Origin: Membranipora membranacea
Lineage: Eukaryota > Bryozoa > Gymnolaemata > Cheilostomatida > Membraniporidae
Length of the DNA stretch: 60,000 bases
Assembly: GCA_914767715.1 (NCBI GenBank)
Contig: OU612068.1
Span: forward strand, 34,412,001 to 34,472,000
Reading direction: 5' to 3'
Shown: positions 35,623-50,200 of the stretch, piece by piece
How positions within the stretch are numbered: the stretch's first letter is position 1
Layout: every line of letters starts with the position of its first letter
Translations under genes and position numbers: made by a program
Notes under the pieces: generated by a model
What the model saw: only the letters and a program-made list of their open reading frames with translations
What the model was told of the DNA's origin: nothing
Database searches by the model: none

Positions 35623-36348
35623 AGTCTCAGAAGTGGTAGATATATAGCACACTATTCACACAGAATGTTGTTTCAGTTGGTAATGAGGTAAAATGTGCTG
35701 TCAGCTGTTCACTTTCTTCTTCAAGCTTGATCTCTCTTCTGATGAGTTTATTATAGCAGACAATGGACCGCCAGCTTGTAAAGCAGACACGCGGGAATGG
35801 TACCCGGGCTGTAGCCAGTCCCATTACAATCATTTTATAAACACAAACAACAGACTGGTTTAGTCTACGGTCTATTAAATCGATCCTAAACTCCACGTAT
35901 ATCACATATAAGAATCTTCTACTGAGTTATATAGTTTCATTCTTAGGCTATGTAAACATAATCTGTAATGAATGAAAATTACTGGAAATTCACTTCAAGC
36001 TACACCGTCTTCAATTCCCTGGTAATTTCTTACTGTGGCGGATGATTGTGTCTGTTTTTTTTCAAGCTGACTTACCATTTGCTTATGACAAACATGTGAT
36101 TAAAGCTACAAAATTATTATAACTATTCTATATCATTATTATGATGATGGTTGATATTTACCTTCCTTCCTTCTACTCCGCTGTCATTGAATACTCATTG
36201 ACTTGAGTCAAATCAGATGAGACAGATGAAACCTGGATAGGTTTTTTCAAGTGACAGTTCTACTAGGCCATGTTTGGTATGGTTTGAAAGATCTCTTTCT
36301 GAAAAGTCATCAGGGCGTATGAAATAATGAGCCTGCAAAGTCTATAAA

Positions 36349-36369
36349 TTGGGATCAAGGAGTTGGGAT
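36349..36369. mobile_element. Half micro-element: CAAGGAG between 7-bp repeats
   Basis: Exact TTGGGAT copies (36349-36355, 36363-36369) flank only CAAGGAG. The direct repeat can also be read as 9 bp, TTGGGATCA. It looks like a one-ended remnant of the micro-hairpin family. Confidence 0.4.
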
Positions 36370-39300
36370 CATAGTGATTTATTGCCTCCACCTGACCACT
36401 ATGATCCAAGCTTTAGATCCTTTCTATGATCCATGTACCCACCAAACCTGTACCCTCAACCTAAATAATTGATACACTCAATGTTTACAAACATTCAGTG
36501 GTTTGCAATTTGTATGGGGTTATGATATTGGGGTCGACAATTTAGGCATAATAATACTAATAAATACGTAAGTCGTAATAGTATTTTATCAATTCATACA
36601 ATATAATGTTATTACAGTTATAATTAAGTGATAATCTTGTAGATTGTAGATAATATGTATCTGGTGGGACCATAACGCAAACGGGATAGTTACTTTGTCA
36701 GCCAATGAGATGATCGAAGTAGGACAAATTTGATGTTTTAGGCACTGATATATATATATATTCATGTCAATGTTCTATATCAATGGTTTTAGGTATTAAC
36801 CTCGGCTCGTCCGCCTCTGCACACACACGGCACATATTATTATTTATCCAACAGAGATGCAATACAACAATGGCTTGTGTGCCGCACTGTATGAAACCAA
36901 AACCAGCCCAAGAGAGCTGAACAAGCATTATTTTTTTGTCATAAATAAGAAGTTCAATATAGTTGATTAATTTAGTAAAGTTTTTGAGCATCCTGAGATT
37001 TTCCTAAATTGTCTCCATCCCGAACTCTTAGAAAATTCATGTCTGTCTTACAAACAACAGTAGGCCTAAAGACAAAATGTCTTTGAGGATGTCAAAGATG
37101 ATAAGAGGTATTGTATCGGATCAAGAAGTTTGGCAACTACTCATTTCATTTATTGTACCCTGAAACAAAGGTAAATACAGCAATCAAAGAAATTAGATAA
37201 AAATTGACAAAATAAAATCCACAAAATTATCCATGCAGAAAGTTCTCAGAACTAAATAACAATTTAACCAATCAATTAGGCAAAAAATGCTTCACAAACA
37301 TTGTATCCTTTAGCATTAATAATTAACCTATGAAAGAAGGGATTATTATTACGTTGTTACTATAAACATACTACTTAGTTATTCTTACAAATGGTGACTG
37401 GTGAGATCACTTCTCGATCTGATAAGTGTGTGAGACATATTAGTGGATCCATCAGGTTTCTACAGTGAAAAGTAACGAAAAATAAGTAAAGCAAATTGTC
37501 ACAATTAATTTCAGTCGCCTTTTTTTACAAAAATGATTACAATAATACATAGGTAATAATAGTACAATAGGTTTGTTAAAACATTAAACTTACATGTCCT
37601 CTTGAAAGTCAGTACTCTGAATATAATATATACTACATCTCCCACGTAAGTATTGTAGTGAAGATGAATTGATAGCTGATAAACTTTGTAAATAAAACTC
37701 TGGCTACATTTTTCTGATTAAATTTGCAGAGAGTTAAATGATGAGAGAGAAAATGCGTTCTGCTTTGACTTGCTTCTCTAAGGTAATGACAATATGTCTA
37801 AGATAATAACGATATGAATTCTGCAGCAATCTGAGGGAGGTCACAACAAATTTGGCCTCATGGTTTTGCTGGCGACAATTCTCACCGGAAAACCTTTTTC
37901 ATTCTGTTAGCACGAGTCTGACCTGATGCCACAAATTTAAACAATTTGTCAAGCTTTTAATTGACACTGATAAGATACTTGACAATTTACGCCAGCGGGT
38001 TGCTGCATAACCACACAGGAGATAATAATAATTTAATAATATAAACAGGCTAAATAAATTTGCAGTTCAAGAAAACATCCCAATACAGGTATTGCCATGT
38101 TGTATGTGGTCAACTGGCGATTATTGGCAGGTAAAACGATATCCAATTATTAGTACGCTACACAGGGCTGGAATAACAATAAGTTACTAAGATCGTAGAG
38201 TACCTCACATCGCTACATCTGCGCTTCCGTGTTCACAATAATAGCCATGCATTGAATTCTATTTAGAAGGCACCGGGCCCAATACAGCATTCAGTAAAGC
38301 TGAGAAGGCTTGGCACAACTTTTACTCCTATGTGTGCAGCTTCAGAATTGAAAATATTTCCTAACGTGAAACTGCTGAGGTTATCTCATGAACAGTATCA
38401 TGTACAATTTGTTATGTTTGTAAATTCCTATGACTAATCCAGTCTTTCTATAATATGGAGATAAAGGCTGGTCGCAAGGTTGTAAGTTTTCATTTCCCAA
38501 CATCGTGAAAGGCTTGCTGAAAAAAGCAGCTTGTAAAAGATTTGCTGGATATACCTCTCGCTATAAGCAGAAAAAGAGTTTATTAGGAAGGGAAAACTCC
38601 CAATATAATTTTAAAAATCTAAAACGCTATTTTCCGCAATTTTTAATTATTCAAATATTTTATTTGCCCTATGAACTCACATTATTCGATTTAGTATATC
38701 TATATACCCACTTTTCAAATAGAAGAGTTGGTGAGGGTGATAGACATTAGAAATGGTTGATTGGCAATCGATATTTAATGATAAAAAAACATACTGCAGA
38801 ACAGCCACAGCAATAAATCGATGGGTAGGCCGTGGCCAATGTGATGACTCTGATGATAGGCTGGGTGGAGTGAATCAGAGCCAACACGTTGGCCATGTAG
38901 GCCCCAGCTCTTAGCCTTAGTCTGTGAGTGAATGCAACAACCTTGGCTATGTATCAATCCTACATATATAGTCAGGCATCATTCAACAAGTCATTTTTTA
39001 CTCTCAAACCTCTTGGTCTTCCTATTGATCGACTGAACTGAACGCAAGCTTGAACCAACATTGATGTAGATGAAATTAATGTAGCCTGGGATGGATCATA
39101 GAACAGAAGTGGCTGCCTTTTTGAAATATCATCATTCAATCACTTCCCCTTATTAGACAAATATTTTGCACTCTAATTGCTTTGGTTCCAAAATTCAGCT
39201 CGAACTCGGGCATGATGGTATGACCATAGACCTAATAAAAACCGTGACAGGACCCTAGATGGAGCATTTGTACTGCGGAACTTGATTGTAGGTGACATAA

Positions 39301-39696
39301 CGATAGTGAATTGTGTAGTAGCAATGGTCACCATTGATTTGCCGTCAACATTTCTGGATTTTGGCGTCCTAAACAACAAGCTGGATTGTAGACTGGTTTT
39401 GGAACATGAATAGTTTTTATCCAGCAATTGTCAAATCAGGAGGTTGCATCTACAAGCATTGATGAGTATTGGACCCATGACCTTGAAATCACGAAAATAA
39501 CACTCTACCAACACAGAGCTGTTCCTGATGCCTAAGAAGTCCTATAACGGGACCACACCTGACAAGTCTCCCTTTTTGGTAGGGAGGCTCCCAGTTTTAG
39601 GAGTGTTTTCCACCCCTTCCCTATCTCCCTTTTCCTCCCTTTTTTCAGCTTCCTTCACCAGAAAACTTTTGAAGCTTTTTTTTGCATGGGAAACAG

Positions 39697-40110
39697 TACA
39701 ATAACTGATTGATTGATTGATTGATTTATTAGCTATCACAAACATTAAATGTTGCGAAAAATGGATGCATATACTTTGTCATAATAAGAGCTTGCTACCA
39801 GTGTATGGAACTATGGACTTTTTTTAAAAAAGAATCTCATTAAGTGTGATGCACATTTGCCTCAGAAAACAGTCTTTGCCCCATGAGCTGCGATATTTAA
39901 TATGTCTAAGACGACCAGAAGGGCATTTCTCGAGAAAATCGTGTATAAAGTGGTCTTCATCAGAAAAACAGCACATGATAATGGATTTAGTTCTCTGTTT
40001 AACAATGGTATCGAGATCGCCTATGTATTTCCATGTATTTCCATTGCCACCACTGCTTGTATGCAGCTATTCAATATCTTTACCTGGCCTTACACTATTC
40101 TTTCATAGTT
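39697..40110 (-). mobile_element. LINE 3' end with (TTGA)n tail
   Basis: On the minus strand, decayed coding sequence of about 85 residues aligns with the LINE end at 54.4-54.8 kb: DEDHFIHDFLEKCPSG then KYRSSWGKDCFLR. A short 3' UTR containing ATCACAAACATTAAATGTTG and a (TGAT)n tail near 39700 follow. A frame break at the upstream end shows it is dead. Elements with microsatellite 3' tails occur in the CR1/L2 and RTE groups. Confidence 0.65.
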
Positions 40111-40716
40111 CGGATAAATTCAGACTATGCAATTTGTAAAATCACGTAAAATGACACAATCCATAATTTGAACGCTCAAGTTTGAGCTAGAAATTTGACA
40201 CACACGGGCCAAATTGCACCTGTACTGCGGGGCGCAGAGTGGTACTCCGGATCAGGAGTTTGTTTGCGGAAAATCTCCTGATTTCTGGGTCCGCCAACTT
40301 GTCATGTATGAACGGGACTCAGATGATGACAAACCCTAATAGGGCCGTTTCATAGCTGCAGTCACAACGCACACCCTTGGGTATATTGTAAAGGCTCACC
40401 ATCAAGGCATGGGAGATATGTGCCAAACACAGAAGCTGCAAAAAGAAATTATAAATTTGTGTTATCTCAGGGTTTTGATTAATACGCAAGCTTTTAGTAC
40501 CAGCAAAAAATGGAAAGATAATCTGTTGTAGTTTGTTAGATGATGGCTGTAAAAAAAAAGATGAACATCTTGCCCAAGCAAATTAAAGCTAGACAAACCA
40601 ATAACAGCCATCTTGCAAAGGTTCCTTAGTAACCTATTACTTTGCATTCATGAAGTAAGCCAAGACAAAATTAGGCAACCAGCAGTGCTAACACCTAGTT
40701 TAAGTGCTCAAACGGT

Positions 40717-41213
40717 GCAAGATGCTGGTAGAGGCATTTCATTATCAACCACTTTCTCCCCTCCGCTTAAAAACATACCCATAAAGTGTCGGAGTTATGG
40801 CCACCTTCTTTGTGGTGAGGTAACTAATAAATTGCTGGCTAGACAACACCTGCCACAAAACAGTACATTGTAGTAAACCATTATAATTCCTCAACCTTAC
40901 CAAATTTTTGAAGGAAAAATATATTGTCATTCCAAGCCAAAATCGAGCAATCCTGGGAACTTGTCAGCATATTGGTATGATGGATATGAAACAATATGTC
41001 TTGATTGCCTATACATAACTATCCATTAGCTTGCTTAAAACCTTTTTCTCTTGTATGACCAGTCTTTTTATCTAGCTCCATCTCAGTGTTTACGAAATGT
41101 TTGGAGTTATCCTCTTTAAACATGGTGCCATAACTGTGACACTTTATGGGTAAGTACTTAAACGGAGGGGAGAAAGTGGTTGATAATGAAATGCCTCTAC
41201 CAGCATCTTGCAA
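40717..41213. repeat. Inverted repeat, 90-bp arms, 318-bp spacer
   Basis: The arms at 40717-40805 and 41124-41213 are about 90% reverse-complementary by eye. Each reads outward-in as QDAGRGISLSTTFSPP, then PIKC and SYG, on opposite strands. No recognisable domain; no target duplication found at the arm ends. Confidence 0.7.
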
Positions 41214-42259
41214 GAAATTAATGTTGGCTTGCGATGACAATATGCAGAACATTCTGAATGATCAGGTCAAAGCTAGTGTCTCATCAATATGAAGATGTTT
41301 TGTTGATGGTGATATTGTGAGCTAAAGTGATGCGTACACCATTATATTGTGAAAACCGGTGAAGAAGGCTTTCAACAATTTTGCAAATGGTGTCAAAAAG
41401 GACAAAAAGCATAGTGACAAGGTCTGTTGGCATATATTATGTGCTCAAAGTACCTTGGCAACAAGTGAAAATGTTCTCAGCCACAACAAGAGTATTACGA
41501 CAGAATATAGACCGATATGCAAAAACAACATAAAATATATCTTCCTTCGATAGGCAAGAGTGATAAGCGTTTGAGTTATATGATTGTTATAGATTGTTGC
41601 TAGGGTGTCTTCTTCCAAGAAAACACATTTCTTCCAACACCTAATGTTCAGAGTTATTGAGAATTTTTTCTCTTTTTTACTTCATCAATTCGCCAGTAGT
41701 GAACATCATAAAAACTCATTTTAGACTTATCATGTATAACTCAAAATTATGATGAAATCAACCTATAACGATGCATTTGATCTGTTTTGAAATTTCTAGC
41801 ACTTAATTTGACCATGACATTTAGATCAGTAAACCTGGAAAAAAGTAACATAAATGTGAATGAAGCAGTCACAGGTTTGGCTTATCCCATACGCTACACT
41901 GTATTCAAATTATATAGTGTGACCAGGAACATGTAAATACTCTTTATATGTTTATGAGTGTGACAAAGCATTTTAACAATAGAAAAATATTTGTGTTCTT
42001 GTAACATAGCTGGCTTACTAATCAACACCCATTATAACCCCTGAGCGGGTTCAATTTTTACATAGGCTTATCGCAATACAATGCAGCTCACCACCAATCA
42101 ATGAACATAGCCAATGGCAATTGTCAAGTCATCTCCGTTATACCTCAAGAGCAATTGAAACATGTAGATGGTGTTGGCAAAGCAGTATATAGGGGAGCTA
42201 GTTTTGCAGTAGTTATGCAATATTTTGATACTGAAAAAATCATAGCACTCCTAGATAAT

Positions 42260-42576
42260 AATTATGGGTAGTGTCAGAAAGTTCTCCCCTTTTTTATCAA
42301 TCATCCATGAGGTTTTAAACCCTAGTGCAGTACCAGCCCATTCAGCTACCACTTCAAAATATTTTAGATTACTGATTATTACCAAATAAGTTAAAAATAA
42401 ATATATTTTCATTGTCAGGGACATTTTACAATAATAGATAACTTAATTCATAAACCTTCAATGTTCACTAAAGTAGATAGAAGCGATAGCTTATTGCGCT
42501 GGTACTGCACTAGTCTTTGAAACATCATAGGTACCGTTGATGAAAAAGGGGGCAATTTCTAACACTACTCATAATT
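42260..42576. mobile_element. Foldback element, about 317 bp
   Basis: Arms of about 90 bp (from ATTATGGGTAGTGTCAGAAA and its inverted partner ending ACACTACTCATAAT) pair at roughly 80%, including CTAGTGCAGTACCAGC in both. No ORF. Class unassigned. Confidence 0.7.
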
Positions 42577-44256
42577 CTTAGCCAGAAGTGTTATGGATTT
42601 TTTCAGGGTGAAAAAGTTGCATGTCGACCGCAGAACTAGCATCCTGACCATTTACTGTTTTAGTCCTTCTGTAGACATAAAGGCATGCAATATAATGGCC
42701 TGATTGTTTGATAGCGTCTGTTTAAAATATGGATGTTACATTGTTTCATATAAGTAGAAGCAATCCTCAATCTTAATCTTAAAAATAATCTGATGCACAG
42801 GTTGGTTAAGTTGTTGCCTTTTTTCCATTGGTACATGAGTAAAACCACAACTGTATAAATAAAAGTGGTTGTACCAAATATCGCATCACTCAACTAGGAG
42901 GCTTGAAATCTTAAAATATTCCAAAAAACATAAAATCTTGTTTTAAATTTATCATATTATATAATACATCGGTATTGGCATGCCATTTCAAGCCACTACA
43001 CTTTCTATAGGATGGACAACTGTTGATAAAAAGCTGATCATACACTCTATAGGATCCACTTACACTCAGTATCATCTCTTGCGTTTGCTTAGCGTTACCG
43101 TAAAAACCTCCTAAAAATTCACCAGACATATAAATGAGGATGGCTTATAAAAGGATACATGTGGACGCAGCTCATATCTGAATCATATTTTCTTCTTTGT
43201 TGGCCATAGATAGTGACTCAGAATTGTATAGATTGATGCAGAGATTATGTATTTGAAATGGTTCATAAGTGGTTATAGGTCTGTGGTGAATATTATGTGT
43301 GTTGTGACTGGTGATGTCTTGTTAATGTGAAAAAATATAGTAAGGTTTTATGGTAATTAGTAATGGTAAGAACATGTAGAAATCTCAGCAATATATATTG
43401 GGACAAGGTATCCTTGGTGGCAATGTTAGCTGTAATCGATGTTGCTATTTATTATGCTAAGAGGAACATCGTGAAACAAATTTCCACAGGGTACCAAAAA
43501 GTAGCCAAAACCTCCAGGGAAGAAGTTCAATCTTTCTCTCTGAGTTAAGTAACGAATTTTCAGTTCATTAGCTTGTCACAACTGAATATCGAGGAAACAG
43601 GTTCTCATTTGAATGTTGTGTGTTCAAAAGTTAGATCCTGCGAAGTCAATGTATGTCACTACCAGTCTTCTTTCAGTCAATGCTGAGCGGCCTTTTTGAT
43701 AAGTTGCTTTTTAACATCATAATATAAATCTTGTCTTTATATTCCGCATGGCCTCATCGTAGCCTGCCCAGGCTAGGCTCATTCCATGGTCAGTGTCAAT
43801 AATGTATACATAAAAGATAAATAAAAGAGCAGCCTTATCTCGAAGGCCCCTTTTGTGCTATGTAGAGGGGCTTTTGATGTTATAGGACTAGCCAAGAGTG
43901 TTAGAAGTACTGAAAATATATTTTTAACGAAACAACTGAAACAAGGCAAGATGAAATACTGCTGAACTGTTTAATTTGGTCATCATAATCCAATGTAATT
44001 TTCAATCAAGTCCTCAGTCATGTGTGTTGTCTGATAATTCTATTGGCAGGAAGTTGGCAAGGATGAATAGTTAGTTTAGCCATATAACAGTTTTATATTG
44101 TAAAGAAGAAGAGGAAACCTAATACATACATATACAGTTACTAACAGGGGTTATTTGTGTGTGGTCCACACACGAATATTCCCACAGTGGTGTTATAAGT
44201 TTTCTATATGAACATGGCCATTTAAACTTGATTTGTAGATTTTCTATTGGATTGAT

Positions 44257-47200
44257 ATGCCTGTGGTAAGGCTGCAGAACTTATCCTGGTCAGCTAGTGC
44301 CCCTGATGTTAGGAAATTCTTCGGCGGTCTGGAGATCCCTAATGGTGGTGTTAGGATTATCGGGGGAGATGATGGCGAATGTTTTGTTAGCTTTACTTCA
44401 CGTAGAGATGCCCATGATGCTCTGAGGAGAGACGGTGATAGGCTGAATGATAAGAGAGTAAACCTCTTCCAGAGCAGGTAATCATTAGCCTTGTTGCGTG
44501 AACAAGGCTAGGCATATCTAAAAAAGGTTCTGCATTTTATGTTGATCCTGCATGTATCCAAAAATCATATCAGGAGATGTTGGTGAAATTTATGAGGATT
44601 ATATGGGTTATTTCTGTATAACATTGACATTGAGGTATTTATCAGTGATTGACTCTGAAAAGCCTTTACCAAATTTTTGTGGCCAGATTATATTTGAAGG
44701 TGACATTTTTACAAAAGGCTGCACATCCATTCTATTATTTTCAGCAGAATTAAGATGTTGAAATTACAACTTGTCTCGACCTTTATTTATCATAACAAGT
44801 ACATTTACTAGAGCTGTCAATTTATTTAATTTTGAATATTAATATTTTCTGAAAATTATCAATTAGACAATTTTTTTATGGCAAATCTGTAAGCAAAATA
44901 TGTGGAATTGTCAGTCAATGTTACAACACTAGCAATCTCGAATGTGATATCATACTGAATGATTCACTCTTCGTGGTAGGCCAGAGCAGCTAAGTATTAT
45001 TGGTAGGATGAGATGGTTGACATTTAGCCAGGTTTGAAATTATGAACTTGGTGCTAGCTAAAATTCTGTCACCCAATCCAGTAAAACTAAACACTATATA
45101 GGGTTCTAACTGATTTACACTGTTGGGGCAGGATGCCTGTGATTCCTAACTAACTCAAGTTAAATAAACTTCACCGAGCTTGTATAGATTTTAAATAGTT
45201 TATTTATTGTTTTAAATAGTTATTATAATTACCTGATATGTGTTCACACTATAAAGTCGAACGAACCTTCCTTCTCAATATATCTCTGTGGGTTGACACT
45301 GCCAGACTCTCTCTTTCTCCAATCTGTGCGTGCCGCAGCACCTCTCACCCCTTTCCCCGATGGTGGCTCAATTTATACTCAAAATCCCCGTTACTTTACT
45401 CAGTGCACTCCACCAACATCATGTCATAACCAAAACCAAAGCCGTGTCATCATATTATATCTCACCACATATTGTGTTATAATTACTTTTTAAAACTTTC
45501 TTAACGACAACCACCACCAGCATCATGTCATAACCATGTTGTAACCATGTCAAAAACATGTCAAAAACCTAAACACAGATTATTATCATAATTGTATACT
45601 GCGCCCCAAAACCACAACATTGAGGCACTCTTATTTTATGAGAATATGAAAAATCAGACTTTAATCCTTTATAACTAGCTTTTTTACTCCACTAATCATT
45701 TAGGCCAACATGCTGTAACTAAGTTCCTACCAGACATAATATAAATGTTAAATACAAGAAGTTTGCAGCGCTGGTATCTTGTGCTTGAGATTAATTGATA
45801 GAAAATCATGAGAACCATGACCAATTATAGTACATGTACTTTCTTCCTTGTAAGAGAAGAGAACTTCAAATTATAATAACAACTTCGAATTGAGAGAATG
45901 TCAAATCCATTGGCTGAGCTTGGACCACACCCAGGGGTCTGAATTAACAGGAATTTCGTATTATTAGGATTCGAATTAACCAACTTACACTGCATGTCAA
46001 ATTTGTATCGGAGCAACATACATACGGCTAGATATTATATGCCAAATACTCCATAATGATGATTTTCCATGCTTCTGTTTTGTTTTCTTTCAGTGACGAA
46101 GAAATGGATTATGTGATAGCCGTAGCCAAAGGTGAAACTCCTCGAAAACCTCAATCAATGAGGGATAGGGAGGATTTAAAGAAGAACAACGGTAGAAAGA
46201 GACCAAGCTCTCCCCGAAGACGAGATGAACCTCCTCCGAAACAAGACCGTGCTGACAGGTACTGGGTGTACATTGGCATGTTATTGGTTTGATGTCATTT
46301 GCATAATGGGTAGTATTGGTTACCTCGGTTCATTTCCCTGCAATAGCCTTGTCACACGGCCACTTCTTTTCGTTTTCAACACAAAAGGTGGCCGCGGGCC
46401 CGCGTGACAGGACTACCTCTACAGGGTAAAGAAGAATGGATATTTGGTGTACTGTGATATTTTTAGCAATAAGTGGAATGTGGCCCCATAAAAACATACA
46501 TATCTTAAAGCAAATTTATACCCTGTGTAACGGAAAAGTAGAAAGTATCTGAAAGTGGAACAGACATCTTTATTGCCTCATTCTGTATGGTAATATTTCT
46601 ACCCGGCCGATCAGAATCCATCGAAATTTCACAGCATCATGGTTTTAAACACCTTCTAGACTTGATAATGTTTAGTTGCATTGCCCTCAAATGAAATTTT
46701 CAAATCTTTTTTTCACAAATAAATGAGGAGCTGTTAAGGTAATTAGGTGTCTGTGTCATTTTAGCTTATATGCAACTTTAACCTAGCCCTAATCATAATC
46801 ATGTAATTATTGCATCTAACCATCTCTTAAAGTGTCTAGGAAAGCAAAAAAACAACCATTGTTCGTATCAAAGCTTTGCCATTGCAACAAACAAAAAAAG
46901 TAAATTTTTTCCCACGAAGACATTATTGAATGATGTAACCCAATTTTAAGTGCGAAAATCCAGGGTATAGAAGGGTCTACAGTATGTTATCTCCCCTGTC
47001 ACTGGCTATCACTAAAATGTCTTTGACTGCGCTACCGTTGTCCAACACTGTTTGTTGATAATTTGTAGTGGAAGTAGAGCAGCCTCGTAACTGTCCTAGG
47101 CAAGAGCAGGCTAGGCTTAATGTTATACTGTAAGTGGATCATCATTTAAATGTGAATCTGTGACAGGGGAGATAACATATTGTAGACCCTACTAGACCCT

Positions 47201-50200
47201 GGATTTTCGCACTTCAAATTAGGTTCCATCATTCAATAATGTCTTTGTGTGAAAAATTTAACCTATTTTGTTCATTGCAATGGCAAAGCTTTGATATGAA
47301 CAGTGGTTTTTTTTTGCTTTCCTAGACACTTTAACACCAATTTCACTCTATGAAATTAAGCTGAGTTTGAAGGGTCACAGGGTCACAGAGGTTAAGAGTT
47401 CCGTTGCTTCTACGGTAAATTAAAATTCACTGTAGCAAAGCCGACTGTTTTCAGAATTTAATCCAATATTAATTCTATCTGCAGAGACAGAGAACCCCAA
47501 TATCCAGCATATTCAACTAAAAGATCTCATGAAGCTGAGCTCAGTAACCAAAGGAGATCTTCTTATAACTCCTCAACCTACCGGGGCTCACCGGATACTG
47601 GAAATTCACAGGTCGATTCTCCCTTACATCCCAGACAAAGCCACCGACCAGATTTTCATTATGCACATAATGATTCCCAGCAACAGAATGCTGAGATTGA
47701 GAATTCTACTGGTCAGTTTGGGTCTCCCTACTCAACTCAAGCATCCAATATGCATGGCAGAAAATCTGATGGACCTCAAGGCTATTCTGAAAACATGCAC
47801 GCTCAAAACCTAAGAAATTTTAGTGAGCAAGGTTTGTCTGATGACAGGCCACAAATGGGTAACCAAGCATATCATGATCATACTGATACAATGCCGATGC
47901 CGGGTACTAATACTTTAGACTATGGACACTGCAGCCGATCCTCTGAATCATTACCACCACCCCGAAGTAGTTTCAATAGCAATAAAGGATATCGCCAAGA
48001 TTCTGAACTTCTTGGTCGGAGAATGGAGTCATATACTGATAATCAGCGTGAAGCTAAGCCATCTAGAGCACATCAGGGTATGAGGCAAAGCAGGTGGAAC
48101 AAACCAAATGATGATGAGCACCAAATAACCAAGTCAAATATTCATGGTCAGGATAACATCGAGGCCTCAGATCATACTCGCAGAGATGTCCGAGGCCCAA
48201 TGAAAATGCCACCAATGCCACCGTCCCAGTTTAGTGAACCACCTAGTCTCAAAAACCCAAGACATGTAGACCCTTCACATCAAAGAAACTTTCCTTACAG
48301 AGAGACAGGTCCCCATGGCAACAGCAGTGGATCACAAGACGTGCCCCTGCTTCATAATAGACCCATAGATATCCACAAGCCTCCTTTTAATGAAAGTCTT
48401 CTGCAGTCCAGACCAAGGCATCAACCTTTTGGAATGGAAAAGGAAGAGCATATACCTTCTGGTTTTGGAATACAGCAAATATATAGCCAGGAGCATCAAA
48501 CAGGAGCAGATGGCCAGGTGAGATTTAATCGAGACACAGATAGCAGAATTAACACCACTCCAGATTTACAAAGGTATGGGCGTCAGGGATCTCCTGGCAG
48601 GCCTGTACCGAGACATCAACATGTGGGGATAGGCGGTAGAGAAAGAAATGTGCAAGACCACAATACTGATGGATTCAGAGATGACCATAGTCAAATGGAC
48701 AACACAAGACATGAACCAGATACTAGTTTTCATTCAAGCCGAGAAGGCAGTGGTAGGAGGGATGCACCAATGAGTGCCCGTGGCAGGGGTGGTTTTGTAG
48801 CTCGACAAGGTGACGTGGGCGATCCTAGACATGACATAGATCAGAGAGTTGTCATACCTCCAAATACCCAAATATCTGCTGTTACACCCCGAGGCTTCCC
48901 ACGACCATCTGAAGGTGCTCATTACTCAGTTGACCCAGCTGGTCACAGAGCTGGGTTTAGAAACAGGAGGCTGTCTGATCATGACAGTAACAGAAAGGTC
49001 ACCGAGTTAGTCAGAGATACTGAAGGGCCACTAACTAACAGAGAGAGAACCAGCTCCTTTGCTGACAGTCAGTGGGATGATACAGTAAGACCAAACCAAC
49101 CTCACCATTATCCTAATGGGCCAACAAAGCTAACTGATCGTCCATTTGCCAACATTCACAGAATGGACAAAACGAAACAGCCTAGAGAAGCTCCTCCGTT
49201 AAGGCCATCAACCTCAATGCCATTATTACCAACTCCATCAGACAATACTGAAGCCCCAAAATCTTTGTTGGATGTTGACCTTGGACTAAAGCTAGGGGCG
49301 AGTAGTGGGCCACCGAACATTCAAAATCAAAACAGATCCTCTTTTGACCGAGGGACCCAGAATCAGCCAGGTCAGAGGAACCATTTATTACCAGACTTGA
49401 ATGCTGCAGTGAGAGATGCTCCCTTCATACCTGACACTGTGCAGATGCATCCAAACAGAACTCGTGGTGGACCTCCAGATGCATCAACGCCACCTGCCCG
49501 AGGACAGATGCAAAATGAATTCCCACAAGCTCAGTCGAACACCAGACCTGCTCGGATGCCTCTAAACCACAGACTTCCAGTTCCTAGACTGCAGGTGCAA
49601 CAGAATAATTTCCCACAAGTCTCTGGACCAGGACAATCTGGTCCTAACCGCCATCCATCAGCACAGCAAACTAGAATGGCTGTGCCGGAAGAGTTTGCAA
49701 AATCTTCACCACTCATTCCGAGACAAATGAGACCTAATAGTCCGAGTCCACAGGGGTTGAGGCCCCAGGGAATGAGGCCACAGGGAATGAGGCCACAGGG
49801 GTTGAGTCCACAGGGAATGAGGCCACATGGAGTGAGACCACAGGGAGTGAGGCCACATGGAATAAGGCCACAGGGAATGAGGCCACAGGGGATGAGTCCA
49901 CAGGGAATGAGGCCACAGGGAATGAGGCCACGGGGGTTGAGTCCACAGGGAATGGGGCCACAGGGAATGAGGCCCCCACTTGTAAGACCACCGATGCAGC
50001 ATCCTCCACAAGGAGTTACTGGATCATCCTCAGCTCCACCTACTCCGATAGTACCAGTCTCTGATCCCTGTACAGTCATAGCAAACTTACCTCCAACTGT
50101 CAACATGAGGCAGCTTCAAGGACTCTTTGCAACTCATGACATTACACCTGTAGAAATCCATGTAAGTAAGACATGTTTCTAAACAGCTCAAACTTGAATA

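Larger units (their letters stand above)
35623..44256. other. 8.6-kb region without recognised genes
   Basis: It lies between the SSRP1 start and the RBM12-like start, so it should contain both promoters (the genes diverge). I see no conserved protein. Contents: a micro-insertion (36349-36369), a LINE 3' end (39697-40110), an inverted repeat with peptide similarity (40717-41213) and a foldback element (42260-42576). Short ORFs such as 38505-38750 and 43363-43548 are unassigned. Confidence 0.55.

Noticed and set aside
46348-46412. Short GC-rich inverted repeat in intron 2 of the RBM12-like gene
   Set aside because: Arms TGTCACACGGCCAC and GTGGCCGC...GCGTGACA pair only with an indel, and no target duplication is visible; not enough to call an element.
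49531-50106. Long minus-strand ORFs with repeated CGLIP or LWPHS words
   Set aside because: They are antisense shadows of the 15-bp PQGMR repeat in the RBM12-like coding exon; the repeat length divisible by three keeps all frames open.
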